The notes under the pieces were generated by a model, which was given only the letters and a program-made list of their open reading frames with translations, was not told where the DNA came from and made no database searches. Positions 1-9,800 of a stretch of DNA of 53,849 bases are shown here, piece by piece. Position 1 is the stretch's first letter, and every line of letters starts with the position of its first letter. The position numbers were made by a program, and so were the translations under genes. The stretch is from Flavobacteriales bacterium (lineage in GTDB: Bacteria; Bacteroidota; Bacteroidia; Flavobacteriales_D; Sanyastnellaceae): assembly GCA_029238785.1 (NCBI GenBank), contig JAQWFN010000064.1, forward strand, positions 1 to 53,849, read 5' to 3'.

Positions 1-2580
1 GAGCAGCACAGTTATATTTCCACAAATGCGATTGAATTCATCATGGAGGAGCTTGAATCAGTAGGAGCAATACTTCCTCAAGAGTTCACCGCAAACAGCT
101 TGAACAACGGGGTGTTCAACTATGCGAAGCCGAGTCATGACCTCATTCATTCTTGTCATATTCACAGTGGAGGAAACGTTTTGGTGAATGCCTTTTTGCC
201 TACTCATTTTGCCCAATCCGAAGATTATATTCCGAACGGTACTCCTTTTGAATTGCGCACCGCCAGTTGCAGCGCCGACCTCCTGATCGACCAAGGTGGA
301 GCGCTTGAAATTGGCGACGCAGGTGAGAACTACCCAGCTCGTTTGGTTTTAAGAAGGGGAAGCACTTTGAGGATTGGTGAAGGAGGAACAATACGCATCC
401 ATGCCACTAGTCAACTCATTGTGGAAAGGGGCGCTGAACTCATTTTAGAGGACGGTGGAAGACTTATTGTTGATGATGGCTGCGATGTGATTGTAGAAAG
501 TGGCGGACAATTCACCGCTCAAGGAAGTGGCCTTGAACTCTTGGGGGCTCATGCTCGAGTTCGCATAGAGGGCGAGTTGGTGATTCCTGCAGACGAGAAG
601 CTACATCTCAAACCTGTAGACGGACAAATGGGCTACCTCAGTATTGCCAATTCTGGAGTTCGGGTATGGGGAAGTGCATCTGAATTGGAAATTGAAGGCC
701 TTCAGTCAGAACAAAAAGCGCTCGAGTTGGAAGGAAACATTGCCTTCAGCGAAGACTTTCATCGTTTAAAATTGAAAAACGCGCTCATCGAATTTAGCGC
801 CAACGACCTCTACTTGCCTTGCAGGTTTACTGCCTTGAATTGCACCTTTCAAAACACCGCAGAACAAGGCTTAGCTGCCGTGAAAATCCTCAATCAAAAC
901 AACTTGAAAAATTGCATTTTCGAAACAGTGAGGATTGAAGCTATGCTGAGCAACAGTGCGGGCCACAAGCTACTTTTAAACGAGTGTGATTTTTACGGCA
1001 ACGCTTGTGGGGTGCAGGTTCATGGCCAAGGATACCGTGCAAAATCGTGCTTATTTGCTGAACAAACCGAACTCGCATCATACGACTTAACACTTCCGAG
1101 TATCGCCGATGAGTGCATTTTTGAAGGGGGGGCTTATGGGGTATATGACGATAGTCATGCGCACCTTCAAGTGGCTTCATGTTCTTTCGTGAACTATGGT
1201 CTAGCTGCTATTTTTAAGCGTCGTGGATTGCTCTCTGTGAAGTGCAGTGAAATCACTAACAGCCAAACAGGAATACGTTTGAGTCATGGTGCACTGAACA
1301 TGTCGAACCTCGCTCAAGCAGGAAACAACTACTTGGAATGCTTGTACAGTACAATACATGCTACCAACTGCGATGCGCTGCTTTTGAAAGATGGTTTCAA
1401 TCGCTTCGTTTCTTGGGGCTCCTTCAACATAGAGGCGACAATCAATGCTGATTGTGGCGAGGATTGTGGGTCTGAATTCGAATTGGACCTCAGCAACAAC
1501 ATGTGGGTGCCTGAGGGCGGGGATCCAACAACACCTAGCGTATTGATTACTCTTTTTAGTGATTGTCCTGGGGGCGCTACTTGCGAACTCGAGCTTATTA
1601 GTGAACCTTACGCCGCTAACCTCGACTGTGGAATAAGCAGTAATCCGCGAATTCCAAATGGAATTGCTGGAGGTCTGAACGCCCACAACGGGAGCAACAG
1701 TGAACTAGACGACTATGAGGTTCATCTTTCAAAAGCCATTGCTAAGATGAAGGCCTTTAATCATGAAGGAGATGATGAGTTGGCCTTTCTCGCTTTTGAA
1801 GAACTACTTGGTCAATCTTTCAAATGGAATGAGTTTGACCTCAACAAAAAGATGTGGTATAAATTGGCTCTAGCATTTAGTCAAGCAGCATTTGAAAATT
1901 TAGTGAACGACCATGGTGATATCGCTCAAGTTCATCCACTTGAAGCGAATTATCTGAGCATGTTAGCCGCTTTTGACGACCCTGCACAAAACAAAACTAC
2001 AGTTGCAGAGCGCTTTAACATGGAACTTTATAAGGCCGGTTTTATGCAAGCCCGCATGCAGCGACCTCACTTCAGAAACATCATGCAAAAGGCCGCTTCT
2101 TGCGGGATGGATGAATCGGGACTCGAATTGATTAACCATGCTTTGCTTAGGAATGAAGCCTACGACATGCAAGAACAATTTGGCCTGATGTTCTTCCTTT
2201 CAAGCATGGAAAGCGAACTAGAAGCCATTGAGGCAGCGCTTTGGAATGAAACAGCGGTGAAAAACAGTTGGTTGATTGACCGACAGCAAGTTGATTTTGA
2301 GTCTTGTTCCGGCGATAACAAATCTGGGAGTATTGAATACAAAGCAGCGCTATTGCTCTACCCTAACCCAGGTTCTGGAGAGTTCACCATTGATCTACGT
2401 GAAATTTCCAAACCTCGCCAACTTCAGATCGTGAATGCCCTCGGGCTGCTGGTGTTTGAAATGCCAATAGCACCTGAGCAGCAGTTCCTTGATTTGCGTT
2501 TAGCGTTATCTCCAGGGATTTATTTTGTGAGTGTTCTTGGCGACGAAGGACAAGTTAGTCAGAAATACCTCTTTGAATAA
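1..2580 (+). CDS. Secreted beta-helix protein with T9SS sorting domain (5' partial)
   Basis: The reading frame is open from the first base of the window, so the N-terminus and signal peptide are missing; the first visible ATG at 43 is internal. About 860 residues are visible. Roughly the first 500 are a glycine- and aspartate-rich ladder of short repeats (EIGD, RIGEGG, IVERGAEL, LEDGGRL) followed by cysteine-containing segments, as in right-handed parallel beta-helix folds. A helical region of about 200 residues follows. The last 75 residues form a type A T9SS sorting domain, starting at LLYPNPGSGEF and ending with the SPGIYFVSV strand and a terminal QKYLFE. The protein is therefore predicted to cross the outer membrane through the type IX system and stay surface-attached or be released. 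No catalytic motif is visible, so its role (adhesin or glycan-binding protein) is unknown. Confidence 0.85.
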   Translation, partial: EQHSYISTNAIEFIMEELESVGAILPQEFTANSLNNGVFNYAKPSHDLIHSCHIHSGGNVLVNAFLPTHFAQSEDYIPNGTPFELRTASCSADLLIDQGGALEIGDAGENYPARLVLRRGSTLRIGEGGTIRIHATSQLIVERGAELILEDGGRLIVDDGCDVIVESGGQFTAQGSGLELLGAHARVRIEGELVIPADEKLHLKPVDGQMGYLSIANSGVRVWGSASELEIEGLQSEQKALELEGNIAFSEDFHRLKLKNALIEFSANDLYLPCRFTALNCTFQNTAEQGLAAVKILNQNNLKNCIFETVRIEAMLSNSAGHKLLLNECDFYGNACGVQVHGQGYRAKSCLFAEQTELASYDLTLPSIADECIFEGGAYGVYDDSHAHLQVASCSFVNYGLAAIFKRRGLLSVKCSEITNSQTGIRLSHGALNMSNLAQAGNNYLECLYSTIHATNCDALLLKDGFNRFVSWGSFNIEATINADCGEDCGSEFELDLSNNMWVPEGGDPTTPSVLITLFSDCPGGATCELELISEPYAANLDCGISSNPRIPNGIAGGLNAHNGSNSELDDYEVHLSKAIAKMKAFNHEGDDELAFLAFEELLGQSFKWNEFDLNKKMWYKLALAFSQAAFENLVNDHGDIAQVHPLEANYLSMLAAFDDPAQNKTTVAERFNMELYKAGFMQARMQRPHFRNIMQKAASCGMDESGLELINHALLRNEAYDMQEQFGLMFFLSSMESELEAIEAALWNETAVKNSWLIDRQQVDFESCSGDNKSGSIEYKAALLLYPNPGSGEFTIDLREISKPRQLQIVNALGLLVFEMPIAPEQQFLDLRLALSPGIYFVSVLGDEGQVSQKYLFE

Positions 2581-2587
2581 AATTAGT

Positions 2588-2617
2588 GAAGAGTGCTCCT
2601 TAAGCGGGGCGCTCTTC
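2588..2617 (+). terminator. Stem-loop terminator between convergent genes
   Basis: A 12-bp stem (arms 2588-2599 and 2606-2617, two G-T wobbles) encloses the 6-nt loop TTAAGC and is followed by ATTATTTT on the plus strand. It lies just after the stop of the beta-helix gene. The stop codon of the minus-strand lysoplasmalogenase-family gene sits inside the loop, so the hairpin overlaps that gene's last codons. It probably ends the plus-strand transcript; the minus-strand side lacks a good T tract. Confidence 0.6.
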
Positions 2618-3319
2618 ATTATTTTCCCATTCAAAGTGTTTCAATATTCCAAAAACAATGAGGCCTTGAACCATGGCATAAGAGCTCATGATCATGGCAT
2701 CTGCGAAAGGGATGGCTTGTACGAAACGATCAAAGGCAATAATGGTGTCTGAGAACATGAAGAATAAAGCTCCAATAAACACCCATCGAAAGCTTTGGGG
2801 CGTGGTTCTACCGTATCGGTTAAGTGCAAAAACACCCATGCCAACTATCGCCATAACATAGAAAAGCACCGGTAAGGCAAAATCGTGAAGGTAGGGCGCT
2901 AGCTTGTAAAAAATAAATCCTCCCATGGCCGCTATAGCCATTGCCAATAAGGGGTATTTCCTGATTAAAACCACTTCTTGAAGTTGCTTGGCGCTTTTCA
3001 CAAACAAGGTAATAAAGAAGAGGTGAGCAATTAAAAAGGACGCTAAACCGTGCAGAAAAAAGCCTTCAAACAGCAAAAACACATCGCCGAAAAACGAAAA
3101 TATAATGGCCAAAATCAAGTAGAGAACCGCTATAGAATTGGAATCTTTTGAATTGATGAGCACGATAAAAAGCAAGTACAACATCAAGGAGGACTTGATC
3201 ATCCCATAAACCCAAGGATGTTCAAGCAGTAATTCGTCGCTTCCTGCGATTAAGGTGTATGGGCCTTGCAAGTGAGCCGATAAGGCTACCAAGATGGCAA
3301 TGACCACATAAATGCGCAT
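2600..3319 (-). CDS. YhhN/TMEM86 family membrane protein (lysoplasmalogenase-like)
   Basis: A 239-residue, very hydrophobic protein with about eight predicted membrane segments, matching the size and layout of the YhhN family (PF07947). Animal members (TMEM86) hydrolyse the vinyl-ether bond of lysoplasmalogens; bacterial members are less well characterised. The typical polar residues are present in the second half, for example GDVFLLFEG near residue 100 and the FSDTIIAFDRF segment near residue 190. The start at 3319 is chosen because it lies 7 bases after the stop of the upstream gene; an ATG at 3379 would add 20 polar residues and overlap that gene by 53 bases. It is co-transcribed with the alkylglycerol-monooxygenase-like gene, which suggests that both act on ether lipids. 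The family call is firm; the substrate is inferred. Confidence 0.8.
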   Translation of the reverse strand: MRIYVVIAILVALSAHLQGPYTLIAGSDELLLEHPWVYGMIKSSLMLYLLFIVLINSKDSNSIAVLYLILAIIFSFFGDVFLLFEGFFLHGLASFLIAHLFFITLFVKSAKQLQEVVLIRKYPLLAMAIAAMGGFIFYKLAPYLHDFALPVLFYVMAIVGMGVFALNRYGRTTPQSFRWVFIGALFFMFSDTIIAFDRFVQAIPFADAMIMSSYAMVQGLIVFGILKHFEWENNEERPA

Positions 3320-3326
3320 TTGAAGT

Positions 3327-4556
3327 TTACTGGACAAGCTCGTAATGTTTTGTTTGCCTGATTTTGTTCCACCAGACAAAACTGATTAGAACAAGCACAG
3401 CCAAAATGAGGGATGGTAAAGGCTGACTTAGGTGAAAGTATACAAAGGCGCTAAAAAGAATTGTAGTCATTAGTCTGAAAACCTCAGCTTTCTGCCTTTT
3501 TTGCTCTTTATCAAAGTACATCCCTAAGGTGAGGAGCTGGATAAAGACGAATGTCAAATAAACGCCTTTTTCAAAGCCCGTGAACTGGTCCAAGGTGAAC
3601 AAAAACACCGCTGTAATCACCACAACAATAAAGTATTGGGTAAGTAAATAGATGTTTTCTTGAAGGCTGAGCTCTCGTTGAAATTTTTCTCGCTGAATCG
3701 GGGCTTCGGGGCGTTCTCCTAAAGATGCTGGGTACCAGCCTGGCGACTTAAAAAGCAAGCGGATTTTATCGCCGAAACTTGGCATCAATTTAAGTTCTGC
3801 CCACAAACGTTGAAAGGGTTGAGTGTGCGCATAAATGGGGTTAAAGGTAGCCGTAGGAGTTGTTATTCCGTAAGTTGGTCGTTCCTCTTCAACTTGAAAA
3901 GTCCCGAACATCTTGTCCCAAATAATGAACACCCCAGCATGGTTTTTATCGATGTATTTGGCATTACTTCCATGATGAACCCGATGATGAGAAGGCGTAT
4001 TGAGCACCTTTTCCAACCAGCCCATGCGTTCTACATATTCGGTGTGGATCCAGAATTGATAAAGTAAGTTGATGGCCTTAATGGTGATGAACCACTCTGG
4101 CGAGACACCAATGATGGCCAGGGGCAAATAAACCCAAAAGGTGAATACTTTTTGGAAGGCTCCTTGGCGAAGCGCAACACTTAGGTTGTAATCTTCGCTT
4201 TGGTGGTGCACTACATGGCCCAGCCAAAATAAATTCACTCCATGGCTCCAGCGGTGTGCCCAATAATAAGCAAAGTCAACGGCAAAAAACGCAATGATCC
4301 ACATCCACCAGGTTTGCGGCAAAGACCAAAATCGAAATTGAGCAAAAACTTCAAAGGCCAAAACATACATTCCAACGGTGAATACTTTGGCAAAAATGTC
4401 TGAACTCTGATCTACGATACCACAGCTGATGTTCGTAAAAGCATCATTAAGCCTGTACTTGCGCTCACCCCCCTTTCTGCCCTTGTAATAATCGAAGAGC
4501 AATTCGAGCAAAATGAGCATGAAAAATACCGGAATTGAATAAACAATCACATCCAT
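3327..4556 (-). CDS. Sterol desaturase/fatty acid hydroxylase family protein, AGMO-like
   Basis: A 409-residue integral membrane di-iron enzyme of the FA_hydroxylase family (PF04116). The histidine boxes are all present: HRWSH (about residues 101-105), HVVHH (114-118), an HTEY histidine, and SHHRVHH (189-195), followed by YIDKN and IIWDKMFGTF. This last pattern is characteristic of alkylglycerol monooxygenase (TMEM195), which cleaves the O-alkyl bond of glycerol ethers with tetrahydropterin. The C-terminal third adds more membrane helices, as in that subfamily. The start at 4556 (MDVIVYS) is preferred over 4577 because a -7 promoter box lies at 4561-4568, between the two. It is the first gene of a two-gene operon with the lysoplasmalogenase-like gene. 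The biochemical activity is inferred from motifs. Confidence 0.85.
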   Translation of the reverse strand: MDVIVYSIPVFFMLILLELLFDYYKGRKGGERKYRLNDAFTNISCGIVDQSSDIFAKVFTVGMYVLAFEVFAQFRFWSLPQTWWMWIIAFFAVDFAYYWAHRWSHGVNLFWLGHVVHHQSEDYNLSVALRQGAFQKVFTFWVYLPLAIIGVSPEWFITIKAINLLYQFWIHTEYVERMGWLEKVLNTPSHHRVHHGSNAKYIDKNHAGVFIIWDKMFGTFQVEEERPTYGITTPTATFNPIYAHTQPFQRLWAELKLMPSFGDKIRLLFKSPGWYPASLGERPEAPIQREKFQRELSLQENIYLLTQYFIVVVITAVFLFTLDQFTGFEKGVYLTFVFIQLLTLGMYFDKEQKRQKAEVFRLMTTILFSAFVYFHLSQPLPSLILAVLVLISFVWWNKIRQTKHYELVQ

Positions 4557-4560
4557 GATG

Positions 4561-4568
4561 TAAAGATA
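4561..4568 (-). promoter_or_regulatory. -7 box TATCTTTA directly before the AGMO-like gene
   Basis: On the minus strand TATCTTTA is followed by CATC and then the ATG at 4556. It differs from the Bacteroidota -7 consensus TAnnTTTG at the last base. Only 4 bases separate it from the start codon, which predicts a leaderless mRNA. No clear TTTG -33 element lies at the usual distance. Confidence 0.5.
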
Positions 4569-4671
4569 GGTATTCACTCCCTATTCTGCAGCGCTACAAA
4601 CTCAGCTCACTCGTATTCTTGAATGAAGTAAAACAGCACATTTAGTGCTTCGCTATTCTGCACATACTCCC

Positions 4672-4679
4672 TACCTTTA
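4672..4679 (+). promoter_or_regulatory. -7 box TACCTTTA directly before the DUF4286 gene
   Basis: TACCTTTA is followed by CATC and the ATG at 4684. The 15 bases up to and including the ATG differ by one base from those before the divergent gene on the other strand. The short gap predicts a leaderless transcript. The -33 element is not obvious. Confidence 0.5.
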
Positions 4680-4683
4680 CATC

Positions 4684-4998
4684 ATGATTTTATACAACGT
4701 TACCGTTAACATTGATGATGCCGTTCACGACGATTGGGTGCAATGGATGCGCGAAATTCACATCCCAGAAGTACTGGCTACCGGCCTCTTTATCGAAAAC
4801 CGCTTTTGCAAAATTGAAGCTTTCGAACAAGGTGGAAAGTCGTATTCCATTCAGTACTTGAGCAAGAACCGAGAGGATTATGAGCGCTATCAAAATGAAT
4901 TTGCCGCTGATCTTCAATCGAAGCACATTAATCGATACAATGGGAAATTTGCTGCTTTCAGAACGGTACTCGAGGTCATTGACATTAAAAGCGCCTAA
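4684..4998 (+). CDS. DUF4286 family protein
   Basis: A 104-residue cytoplasmic protein beginning MILYNVTVNID, typical of DUF4286 (PF14114), a short alpha/beta family common in Bacteroidota and often found beside rsmA. Features seen are the DDWVQWMREIHIPEVLATG helix and the later YSIQYLS strand; the fold looks like a dimeric ferredoxin-type alpha/beta barrel. No catalytic residues are known for the family. The start at 4684 is chosen over an in-frame ATG at 4645 because the conserved family start and a -7 box at 4672-4679 both support it. It ends 10 bases before rsmA, so the two are probably co-transcribed. Function unknown. Confidence 0.85.
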   Translation: MILYNVTVNIDDAVHDDWVQWMREIHIPEVLATGLFIENRFCKIEAFEQGGKSYSIQYLSKNREDYERYQNEFAADLQSKHINRYNGKFAAFRTVLEVIDIKSA

Positions 4999-5008
4999 CT
5001 TGAAGCCC

Positions 5009-5797
5009 ATGAAAGTTAGTCCGAAAAAAGCCCTAGGTCAGCACTTCCTTACCGACCCTAGTATTTGTTACGACATCGCTCATGCATTGAGCAAACTGGA
5101 CGAGGTTAAAACCATTGTTGAAGTTGGTCCAGGAACCGGAGCCCTCACAAAAGAGCTCATTCCATTGAATAAAGACCTTCAACTTTTTGAAGTTGACTTG
5201 GAGTCTGTGGCTTACTTGAATGAATTCTTTCCTGAAGGTGCTTTCACCGTTCATACCAAGGATTTTCTCAAGGTCAAACTCGATGAGTACATCGACGGAA
5301 AATTTGTCTTGATTGGAAACTACCCTTATAACATCTCCTCCCAAATTCTTTTTAAGGCCTTCGATTACAAAGACCTTATTCCTGAAGTGGTGGGCATGTT
5401 TCAGAAAGAAGTGGCCGAGCGTGTGGCCAGCGGACCAGGTACGAAGAAGTATGGTATTCTTTCTGTTTTGCTGCAAGCATTTTACGACATTGAATACCTG
5501 TTTACCGTTGGTCCGGAAAAATTTGACCCCCCGCCAAAAGTCGATTCTGGGGTGATTCGAATGGTTCGAAACAATGTGCTTGAATTGCCTTGTTCGCTTC
5601 CCTTTTTCATTCGCACCGTGAAATTGGCCTTCAACCAGCGCAGAAAAACCCTAAGAAATTCGCTCAAATCCTTGGAAGGCGATGTACCTGAAACCTTTGC
5701 GCAGCGCCGACCAGAGCAAATGAGCGTTGGCGATTTTATTGAACTTGCTGCTCACTTTGAAGAGCTAGCAATAGACAAAACCAAAGACGATGAGTAG
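5009..5797 (+). CDS. rsmA: 16S rRNA dimethyladenosine transferase RsmA (KsgA)
   Basis: A 262-residue SAM-dependent methyltransferase that dimethylates the two adjacent adenosines near the 3' end of 16S rRNA (A1518 and A1519 in E. coli numbering), a late step in small-subunit assembly. The family signature ALGQHFL is at residues 8-14, the SAM-binding motif EVGPGTG at 38-44, and the catalytic NYPYNIS (family NLPYN/IS) at 104-110. The C-terminal helical domain includes the conserved FNQRRKTLRNSL. Length matches the family. The start at 5009 places MKVSPKKALGQ at the N-terminus; longer in-frame starts run back into the upstream gene. It follows DUF4286 by 10 bases, so an operon is likely. Confidence 0.97.
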   Translation: MKVSPKKALGQHFLTDPSICYDIAHALSKLDEVKTIVEVGPGTGALTKELIPLNKDLQLFEVDLESVAYLNEFFPEGAFTVHTKDFLKVKLDEYIDGKFVLIGNYPYNISSQILFKAFDYKDLIPEVVGMFQKEVAERVASGPGTKKYGILSVLLQAFYDIEYLFTVGPEKFDPPPKVDSGVIRMVRNNVLELPCSLPFFIRTVKLAFNQRRKTLRNSLKSLEGDVPETFAQRRPEQMSVGDFIELAAHFEELAIDKTKDDE

Positions 5798-5820
5798 AAA
5801 GGCCTTCATCTTTGATGCCC

Positions 5821-5850
5821 TTTTGTTGCCAAAGGAAAGCCCTATCTTTG
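5821..5850 (+). promoter_or_regulatory. Promoter of fbp
   Basis: A TTTTG -33 element at 5821-5825 and a perfect TAnnTTTG -7 box (TATCTTTG, 5843-5850) are separated by 17 bases, inside the Bacteroidota range. The box ends 19 bases before the fbp ATG, giving a short leader without a Shine-Dalgarno sequence. Confidence 0.75.
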
Positions 5851-5869
5851 AGACGGAGAAAACACCCAC

Positions 5870-6889
5870 ATGAGCAAAATTACGACCCTCAGCGAATTCA
5901 TCATCGAAAGACAAGCAGACTTCCCCTACGCTTCGGGAGACTTGTCGCGATTGCTTAGCGACATCGGTATCGCTTCAAAAATTGTCAATCAACAAGTGAA
6001 TAAAGCCGGTTTGGGCGACATTTTGGGAGCTCAAGGCTCTACAAATGTGCAGGGTGAAGACCAACAGAAACTCGATGTATATGCCGACGAAACCTTCATT
6101 CGCGCTTTTCGCAACGGAGGTATGGTTTGTGGGATTGGCTCTGAGGAAAACGACAAGTACGTTGCCTTTGAAAAGCCCCTCTGTAAAAAAGGAAAATACG
6201 TGGTTTTGTTTGATCCGCTCGACGGCAGCTCCAACATCGACGTAAACGTTTCTATTGGAACCATCTTTTCTATTTTCAGAAGAACGTCTAGCGTTGGCGA
6301 CCGTGCAGATGTTAACGACTTCCTTCAAAAAGGAGTAAAACAAGTGGCGGCCGGTTATGTGATTTATGGCTCCTCCACCATGCTGGTTTATACTACCGGA
6401 TACGGCGTTAATGGTTTCACTCTCGAACCCTCTATTGGGGAGTATTGCTTGAGTCACCCCAACATGAAAATCCCCGAAGATGGTCAAGTTTATTCCATCA
6501 ATGAAGGACATTTAAACAGCATGGGTGAAGGCGTGAAGGCTTATGTTGACTATTGTAAAGCTTCCGATGCTAAAAGCAACCGCCCATACAGCGCTCGTTA
6601 CATTGGTTCGCTCGTTGCCGATTTTCACCGCAACCTCATTAAAGGCGGGATTTATATCTATCCGGCAACAAAAAAAGCACCTGAAGGAAAACTTCGACTG
6701 CTTTACGAGTGTTCTCCCCTTGCCTTCATTGTTGAACAAGCCGGTGGTAAAGCCAGCGATGGCTACCGAAGAATCATGGAAATTCAACCCTCGGAATTGC
6801 ACCAGCGCGTGCCCTATTTCATTGGTTCAACAAACATGGTAGAAAAAGCAGAAGCCTTTATGCGCAAGTTTGAACCTGTTGAGGCTTAA
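5870..6889 (+). CDS. fbp: Class I fructose-1,6-bisphosphatase
   Basis: A 339-residue enzyme that hydrolyses fructose-1,6-bisphosphate to fructose-6-phosphate in gluconeogenesis, in the cytoplasm. The metal-binding class I signature [11 protein letters not shown] is at about residues 114-124, with its two aspartates (115 and 118); the upstream GSEEN acidic loop is near 90. The distal glutamate lies in [16 protein letters not shown], which is the C-terminal family signature. Length is normal for bacterial class I enzymes. It has its own promoter just upstream. Its stop codon is only 9 bases before, and in the same frame as, the TTG start of mfd, so the two genes are probably co-transcribed. Confidence 0.97.
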   Translation: MSKITTLSEFIIERQADFPYASGDLSRLLSDIGIASKIVNQQVNKAGLGDILGAQGSTNVQGEDQQKLDVYADETFIRAFRNGGMVCGIGSEENDKYVAFEKPLCKKGKYVVLFDPLDGSSNIDVNVSIGTIFSIFRRTSSVGDRADVNDFLQKGVKQVAAGYVIYGSSTMLVYTTGYGVNGFTLEPSIGEYCLSHPNMKIPEDGQVYSINEGHLNSMGEGVKAYVDYCKASDAKSNRPYSARYIGSLVADFHRNLIKGGIYIYPATKKAPEGKLRLLYECSPLAFIVEQAGGKASDGYRRIMEIQPSELHQRVPYFIGSTNMVEKAEAFMRKFEPVEA

Positions 6890-6898
6890 GCGGCCCTT

Positions 6899-9800
6899 TT
6901 GAAAATAGAACACGTGACCGTAGAAGAAATTAAGCACCTTTATCTCCGCGACCCCAGAACTCATTCGATTAGTGATGCTTTAAATAGCACCAAGGCCAAG
7001 TTGGGCTTACGTGGCTTGGTGGGATCGGGGGCTTCATTTGTAGCAGCTGCGGTGATTAGCAGCTCGCAAGGCAATCACCTTTTTGTTTTGGACGATAAAG
7101 AGGAAGCCGCCTATTTCTTGAACGACCTCGAAGCCCTTTTGCCCGATCACAAGGTGCTATTTTACCCAAGATCTGCTCGTGTTCCCTATCAAGTAGAAAC
7201 CACGGAGAACGCCAACATTGCCATGCGGGCCGAGGTTTTGAACCACATCAACAAGCACCGAAAGGAACTTGTTATTGTGACCTTCCCTGAAGCCATAGCC
7301 GAAAAGGTGGTGACCAAAAAACACCTCGAAAAAAACACCTTCGACATAGGAATTGGTCAGAGCTTCTCCATGGATTTCATCGACGAGGTGATGATGGAGT
7401 ACGACTTTGAAAAAGTAGATTACGTTCATGAACCTGGAGAGTATAGTGTGCGCGGTGGTATTGTTGATATTTTCAGCTACTCCTTCGATCATCCATACAG
7501 AATTGAGTTTTTTGGCGATGAAGTAGAAAGCATTCGGAAGTTCGACCCCGTGACCCAGCTTTCAGTCAATAAAATGACCAAGGCCACCATCGTCCCAAAC
7601 ATTTCCGAAAAACTCCTGGAGGAACACCGCGATACCTTTTTTGCCTTCATCCCGGAAGATTCAAGCATTTGGATTAAAAGTGCGGGAGGGGCGAGAGCTC
7701 ACCTCAGCAAGCAATTTAGCATCGCCGAAGATCGCTTCAACAAACTAGGGAGTCAGCTCAAACACCTTAGTCCGGCAGAAATGTACATCGACGGAAGCGA
7801 CCTCCTTCCCGCGATTTCAGATTTTCGGGTTGTTGAATTTGGGGGTGAAAACAGTTTCCCAGAGAACCTCATTTTCAAGTTCGACCAACAGCCGCAGCCT
7901 AGCTTCAACAAGAACTTTGAATTGCTTGGTGAAAACCTTCGGAACAACGACAAGCAGCAATACACCAACCTCATCGCCGCTGCTCAAGCCAAGCAAATTG
8001 AGCGGATAGAGAGCATCTTTGCAGATCGCCAAGAAGCAGCGCCATTCAAACCCGTGAACGTGGGACTCTACCAGGGCTTTATCGACCCCACCTTGAAACT
8101 TTTGCTGTACACCGATCACCAAATTTTCGAGCGCTACCATCGTTTTCGCTTGAAAGAAGGCTACAAAAAAAGCAAGGAAGCCCTCACCATAAAAGAACTG
8201 AACAGCCTAGAACCGGGAGATTACGTGGTGCATATCGACCACGGTATTGGTGAGTTTTCTGGGCTTCAGAAAATCGACGTGAACGGCAAAGAGCAAGAAG
8301 CCATTCGATTGACTTATAAAGGCGGAGATATTCTTTACGTTAGCATTCATTCGCTGCACCGCATTTCCAAGTACACCGGTAAAGAAGGAACACTGCCCAA
8401 GGTGAACAGGTTGGGAACAAACGCTTGGCAAAGCGTTAAAAATAAAACCAAAACCCGGGTTAAGGAGCTCGCTTACGACCTCTTAAAGCTGTATGCCAAA
8501 CGAAAGGCCGCAAAGGGCTTTGCTTACCGACCAGACACCTATTTGCAAAACGAGTTGGAGGCCAGTTTCATGTATGAAGACACCCCCGATCAAAACAAGG
8601 CTACTCAGGCTGTAAAGGAAGACATGGAGGCCGAAGCGCCCATGGACCGTTTGGTTTGTGGTGATGTGGGCTTTGGTAAAACCGAGATTGCCATTCGCGC
8701 CGCTTTTAAGGCCGTTACCGATGGAAAACAAGTGGCCGTTTTGGTGCCTACCACCATTCTCTCATTGCAGCATTACAAGAGCTTTAAAGAACGACTCAAA
8801 GATTTCCCTTGCAGGGTAGATTACTTGAACCGCTTTAAAAACGGGAAAAAGCTAAAAGACACCTTAGATGATCTTGAAGCGGGTAAAATCGACATCGTTA
8901 TTGGCACCCACAAGTTGGTTGGAAAAAGCGTTAAGTTCAACGATCTGGGCTTGATGATCATTGATGAAGAGCAAAAATTTGGTGTGGCGGTGAAAGACAA
9001 GCTCAAAACACTCAAGGCCAACATCGACACCCTAACGCTCACGGCTACCCCTATTCCAAGAACCTTGCAGTTTTCGATGATGGGCGCACGCGATTTGAGC
9101 ATCATTTCCACCCCTCCACCCAACCGATACCCCGTAGAAACAGAAATTCGTCCGTTCAACGAGGAAGTCATCAGAGATGCCATTTCTTACGAGATTTCGC
9201 GTGGCGGACAAGCGTATTTTGTGCACAACAAGGTAGGCAACATCAAAGAAGTGGCAGGAATGATCTCTCGCTTGGTGCCCGATTGTAGAGTGGGTATTGG
9301 TCATGGACAAATGAGCGGAGAAAAGCTCGAAGAAGTCATGAGCGACTTCATTTCAGGGGCTTTTGACGTGCTGGTGGCCACTACCATTATTGAGTCTGGA
9401 ATCGACATTTCGAACGCCAATACCATCATCATCAACAATGCTCAAAACTTTGGTTTGAGTGATTTGCACCAGTTGAGGGGGCGGGTTGGAAGATCCAACA
9501 AACGTGCCTTTTGTTACCTCCTCGCCCCACCCATGCACATGGTGAGCACCGAAGCTCGTAAACGACTTCAAGCTTTAGAAACCTTCAGCGATTTGGGAAG
9601 CGGTTTGAGCATTGCCATGCGCGATTTGGACATCCGTGGTGCGGGTAACATGCTCGGTGGTGAGCAGAGTGGTTTTATTTCCGACATCGGTTTTGAGATG
9701 TATCAGAAAATCTTGAACGAAGCCATGCAGGAGTTGAAAGAAGAAGAGTTTAAAGATTTGTATGATGATGAACAGCTCAAAACGCAAGAGTTTGTGAGCG

